Source: an uncultured Acidaminococcus sp. (lineage in GTDB: Bacteria > Bacillota > Negativicutes > Acidaminococcales > Acidaminococcaceae). From it: a stretch of DNA of 7,156 nt. A model generated the notes under the pieces. It did no database searches. It saw only the letters and a list, made by a program, of their open reading frames with translations, and was not told where the DNA came from. The stretch lies in the NCBI GenBank assembly GCA_900770265.1, contig CAAGJR010000100.1, positions 1-7,156 on the forward strand, given 5' to 3'. Of the stretch, positions 4,585 through 7,156 are shown piece by piece; the first letter of the stretch is position 1; each line of letters opens with the position of its first letter. The translations under genes were made by a program, and so were the position numbers.

Positions 4585-6699
4585 ATGAAATTTCAAATCC
4601 AACATGAAGTACCGGGTCGTCTGCGGGTACGCTGCCTGGCCGTGGCCGGGCGGAACGTGCGCGCTTTCGACCTGGAACAGGGGGCTGCCATCCTGGGCGG
4701 CCTGGAACGGGTGCCCGGCATCCGCAAGGTGAAACTGTATTCCGGGGCCGCCGGCATCGCCGTGCTGTACAAGCCGGACGAGACCGGCAGCATCCGGGAG
4801 GGCATCATCAGAGCCCTGGCCCGTCTGAACATGGATGACCCGGAGCTGCGGAAGGCTACGAAGGAAAAGGCCCAGGCCCTGCAGCTGAACCGGCTGTACC
4901 GGAATAAGCTGATCAGCCTGGTGACCCGGCATTTTGCCTGCAAATGGTTCCTGCCGCTGCCCATCCGGACCATCCGCTGCTGGTACCATACCATCGGCTT
5001 CGTTCGGCTGGGACTGAAATCCCTGTGGCACCGCCGGATGGATGTGCCGGTGCTGGATGCCACGGCCATCACGGCGGCCATGCTGCAGAACGACATCAGC
5101 ACGGCGGGCTCCGTCATGCTGCTGCTGCACATCGGCGAACTGCTGGAGGAATGGACGTACCAGAAGAGCGTCCACGACCTGGCGGACAACATGTCCCTCC
5201 ACATCGATACGGTGTGGAAGGTGGTGGACGGTTCCGAAGTGGAAGTCTCTCTGGCCGATGTACAGGCCGGGGACCTGGTCAGCGTCAAAATGGGCAGCAC
5301 CATCCCTCTGGATGGGGAAGTGGCCAGCGGCGACGCCATGGTGAACCAGGCTTCCATGACCGGCGAATCCATGCCGGTGCATAAAACGGCGGGCCTGACG
5401 GTGTACGCCGGTACCGTGGTGGAAGACGGCGAGATCGTGGTGAAGGTGAAGGGCGGCGCCGGCAACAGCCGGTACGACCGGATCGTGAAGATGATCCAGG
5501 ATTCCGAGAGCTTCAAGTCCAACCTGGAAAGCCGGGCCAGCCATCTGGCTGACAAACTGGTGCCCTGGTGCCTGGGCGGGACGCTGCTCACCTATCTCAT
5601 CACCCGGAACCTGACCCGGGCCATGTCCATTTTGATGGTGGACTTCTCCTGTGCCCTGAAACTGTCCATGCCGCTGGCGGTGCTGTCGGCCATGCGCGAA
5701 TGCAGCACCCACAAGATCACCGTCAAAGGCGGCAAGTTCCTGGAAGCCGTAGCGGAGGCGGATACCATCGTCTTCGACAAGACCGGTACCCTGACCCTGG
5801 CCAAACCCAAGGTGGCAGATGTGCTTTGCTTCAACGGGTATGACCGAGCTACGGTGCTGCGCTACGCGGCCTGCCTGGAGGAACATTTCCCCCATTCCGT
5901 GGCCAACGCCATTGTGCGCCAGGCAGCGGACGAGGGGCTGACCCACGATGAAATGCACAGCAAGGTGGAATACATCGTGGCCCACGGGATTGCGTCCAGG
6001 GTGGACGGCAAGCGGATTGTCATCGGCTCCGGCCACTTCATCTTCGACGATGAGAAGTGCGTAATCCCCGAAGGGGAGGAAGCCCTGTACGAAAGCCGGC
6101 TGGAAGAATATTCCCACATCTACATGGCCCTGGACGGCAAGCTGGTGGCCATCATCTGCATCCAGGATCCGCTGCGTCCGGAAGCCCCCCAGGTGCTGCA
6201 GAACCTGCGGAAAGCCGGGTTCAAACAGCTGGTGATGATGACCGGCGACAGCGAGCGGACGGCGGCTGCAGTGGCAGCCAAAATCGGCGTGGACAAGTTC
6301 TATGCCGAAGTGCTGCCCGAGGACAAGGCCCGGTTCGTGAAGGAAGCCAAACAGAGCGGTCATCGTGTGGTGATGGTGGGCGACGGCATCAACGATTCGC
6401 CGGCCTTGTCGGAAGCCGATGCAGGCGTAGCCATCGCCGAAGGGGCGGACATCGCCCGGGAAATCGCTGATATCACCATTTCGGCCCACGACCTGCAGCA
6501 GCTGGTGGTGCTGAAGGAAATCAGCACCCTGCTCATGAAGCGGGTCCAGTTCAACTATGATTTCGTGATCACGTTCAACGCCGGCCTGATCGGCCTGGGG
6601 GTATTGGGAATCCTGCCTCCGGCTACGACGGCCCTGCTGCACAACGGATCCACCATTGCCATCAGTCTCCACAGCATGACGGACCTGATGGAAGCATAA
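4585..6699 (+). CDS. Heavy-metal-translocating P1B-type ATPase with atypical membrane metal site
   Basis: This 704-residue membrane pump couples ATP hydrolysis to metal transport, normally export. P-type motifs are intact: TGES (259-262, actuator), DKTGTLT (398-404, D398 phosphorylated), EEHFPHS (432-438, equivalent of the SEHP nucleotide-site motif), TGDS (553-556) and GDGIND (599-604). The N-terminus (1-80) is heavy-metal-associated-domain-like but has no CxxC; it carries H7 and PGRLRVR (10-16) instead. The membrane motif normally CPC, SPC or CPH reads FSCALK here (354-359): only C356 is kept and the proline is replaced by serine. Membrane segments are expected near 154-190, 324-369 and 654-699. 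AAAGGAG (4568-4574) lies ten bases before the ATG. It is the last gene of the operon and ends at a strong terminator. The cargo metal cannot be assigned: the motif is not that of the classic Cu, Zn/Cd or Co groups, while a mycobacterial CtpC-like manganese role is one possibility. Confidence 0.93.
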   Translation: MKFQIQHEVPGRLRVRCLAVAGRNVRAFDLEQGAAILGGLERVPGIRKVKLYSGAAGIAVLYKPDETGSIREGIIRALARLNMDDPELRKATKEKAQALQLNRLYRNKLISLVTRHFACKWFLPLPIRTIRCWYHTIGFVRLGLKSLWHRRMDVPVLDATAITAAMLQNDISTAGSVMLLLHIGELLEEWTYQKSVHDLADNMSLHIDTVWKVVDGSEVEVSLADVQAGDLVSVKMGSTIPLDGEVASGDAMVNQASMTGESMPVHKTAGLTVYAGTVVEDGEIVVKVKGGAGNSRYDRIVKMIQDSESFKSNLESRASHLADKLVPWCLGGTLLTYLITRNLTRAMSILMVDFSCALKLSMPLAVLSAMRECSTHKITVKGGKFLEAVAEADTIVFDKTGTLTLAKPKVADVLCFNGYDRATVLRYAACLEEHFPHSVANAIVRQAADEGLTHDEMHSKVEYIVAHGIASRVDGKRIVIGSGHFIFDDEKCVIPEGEEALYESRLEEYSHIYMALDGKLVAIICIQDPLRPEAPQVLQNLRKAGFKQLVMMTGDSERTAAAVAAKIGVDKFYAEVLPEDKARFVKEAKQSGHRVVMVGDGINDSPALSEADAGVAIAEGADIAREIADITISAHDLQQLVVLKEISTLLMKRVQFNYDFVITFNAGLIGLGVLGILPPATTALLHNGSTIAISLHSMTDLMEA

Positions 6700-6702
6700 G
6701 AA

Positions 6703-6740
6703 AAGGCGCTGTGAAAAATTCTTCACAGCGCCTTCTTTTT
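6703..6740 (+). terminator. Rho-independent terminator of the P-type ATPase operon
   Basis: A perfect 13-bp stem, AAGGCGCTGTGAA (6703-6715) with TTCACAGCGCCTT (6722-6734), is followed by TTTTT at 6736-6740. It begins four bases after the ATPase stop codon. Its 5' arm shares an exact 14-mer with the pepT terminator. Confidence 0.92.
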
Positions 6741-6747
6741 GGCTAAC

Positions 6748-6819
6748 GGGCGGTTGATACCGCCCTATGTCTCTAGTCTCTGGTCTCTGGCTGATGGAAA
6801 AAATTTGCAGGCAAATTTT
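6748..6819 (+). repeat. Heptamer-array element, copy 2 (variant)
   Basis: After the ATPase terminator come a 7-bp hairpin GGGCGGT TGAT ACCGCCC (6748-6765), three heptamers GTCTCTA, GTCTCTG, GTCTCTG (6769-6789), the block GCTGATGGAA (6790-6799) and a 9-bp palindrome AAAATTTGC AG GCAAATTTT (6800-6819). The order matches copy 1, but the heptamer sequence and the palindrome differ. Confidence 0.7.
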
Positions 6820-6837
6820 ACGGAAGCAAAAACATCA

Positions 6838-6940
6838 GACCTGGGACCGGACGCCCCTCATGGGTCGTCCCTACGCATACAACGTACCGAACGATAAAAC
6901 TCCGTAGGGTCTACCCGTCAGGGGAGACCGTTCCCAGGTC
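6838..6940. repeat. 103-bp foldback element with hairpin-bearing arms
   Basis: Arms 6838-6875 and 6903-6940 are inverted copies (31 of 38 positions pair, plus one G-T), opening with GACCTGGGA and closing with TCCCAGGTC. Each arm also folds on itself: GGACG/CGTCC plus CCC/GGG on the left (6849-6870) and GGTCT/AGACC plus CCC/GGG on the right (6908-6929). Four of the seven positions that fail to pair between arms are precisely those that pair locally within an arm. The 27-bp centre is AC-rich and noncoding. Confidence 0.75.
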
Positions 6941-6961
6941 ACCCAGCGGGTCGTTTATTTT

Positions 6962-7033
6962 GCCAGCGGAAGCTGGCTTCATTCGGCGTATGACGTATGA
7001 CCGGGGGTGTGAAAAGCATTTTTTCACACCCCC
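6962..7033 (-). repeat. Heptamer-array element, copy 3 (inverted)
   Basis: Read on the minus strand this repeats copy 1 in order: hairpin GGGGGTGTGAAAA/TTTTCACACCCCC (7003-7033), two heptamers GTCATAC (6988-7001), GCCGAATGAA and the palindrome GCCAGC TTCC GCTGGC (6962-6977). The hairpin and final palindrome are nearly identical to copy 1 while the heptamer differs. On the plus strand the hairpin is followed by TTTTT (7035-7039), so it may also terminate transcription running towards the insertion sequence. Confidence 0.8.
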
Positions 7034-7042
7034 ATTTTTGTC

Positions 7043-7156
7043 GGGTTTGAAAACCCCGCGCTATGCGTGGGGTTCAGAAAAGCTTTTAGCTATACTAAAA
7101 AATCCTCCTTTAGTAAAATGAAGATGGCTACCAACCACTTCATTTTGAAAGGAGGA
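7043..7156 (+). mobile_element. Left end and tnpA leader of an IS200/IS605-type element (truncated by window)
   Basis: A 10-bp hairpin with a TAT loop (7052-7074; ACCCCGCGC against GCGTGGGGT, one G-T pair) is of the subterminal palindrome type that IS200/IS605 transposases recognise. A competing hairpin GGGTTT GA AAACCC (7043-7056) overlaps it. A possible -10, TATACT (7091-7096), would start RNA near 7103, exactly at the base of the Shine-Dalgarno hairpin. The transposase coding sequence would begin just past the window. The exact left boundary and the cleavage site cannot be set from this end alone. No -35 of quality is seen. Confidence 0.6.
7103..7156 (+). promoter_or_regulatory. Hairpin sequestering the Shine-Dalgarno sequence of a downstream gene
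   Basis: TCCTCCTTT (7103-7111) is the exact complement of AAAGGAGGA (7148-7156), and AAAATGAAG (7115-7123) of CTTCATTTT (7138-7146); only AGT and a single G interrupt the two 9-bp stems. The loop 7124-7137 can add TGG/CCA. The ribosome site is thus fully paired, as is known for the IS200 transposase mRNA. Confidence 0.85.

Noticed and set aside
4180..6726. 848-codon open frame on the minus strand opposite the P-type ATPase
   Set aside because: It mirrors the ATPase gene; its His/Gln/Gly-rich composition is typical of an antisense frame and it starts within the terminator hairpin.

Overview
The window looks like a chromosomal stretch from a Gram-positive-lineage anaerobe of the Firmicutes, most plausibly a Negativicute such as Acidaminococcus or a relative. 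This rests on G+C-rich genes, strong AAGGAGG-type ribosome sites, AT-rich spacers and hairpin-rich intergenic repeats; it is an inference from gene style, not a database match.

Layout, left to right. (1) The 3' end of tex (+) converges on pepT (-, 448-1710); the 116 bp between them holds two hairpins, a heptamer array and a small palindrome. (2) A 213-bp foldback repeat (1769-1981) abuts the likely pepT promoter. (3) An AAA_14/DUF4143-type ATPase gene (2120-3439, +) with its own promoter is followed by a hairpin-rich 3' region and a bidirectional terminator (3597-3627). (4) An apparently orphan RelB/DinJ-type antitoxin gene (3627-3896, -) lies behind a consensus promoter with operator-like repeats. 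(5) Diverging from it, a promoter at 4014-4043 drives a ~210-nt leader that can fold in two mutually exclusive ways, then a small DUF6110-like membrane protein (4259-4552) and an unusual heavy-metal P1B-type ATPase (4585-6699). (6) The last ~450 bp has no complete gene: a terminator, a second heptamer element, a 103-bp foldback element, a third (inverted) heptamer element, and the left end of an IS200/IS605-type insertion sequence whose Shine-Dalgarno sequence, at the very last base, is buried in a long hairpin.

The genes are mostly independent housekeeping or accessory units. The leader, small protein and P-type ATPase form one transcription unit, probably a regulated metal-export operon. 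The most unusual material is intergenic: three copies of a composite heptamer/hairpin repeat, two foldback repeats whose arm hairpins differ in sequence but keep their pairing, and the leader RNA.
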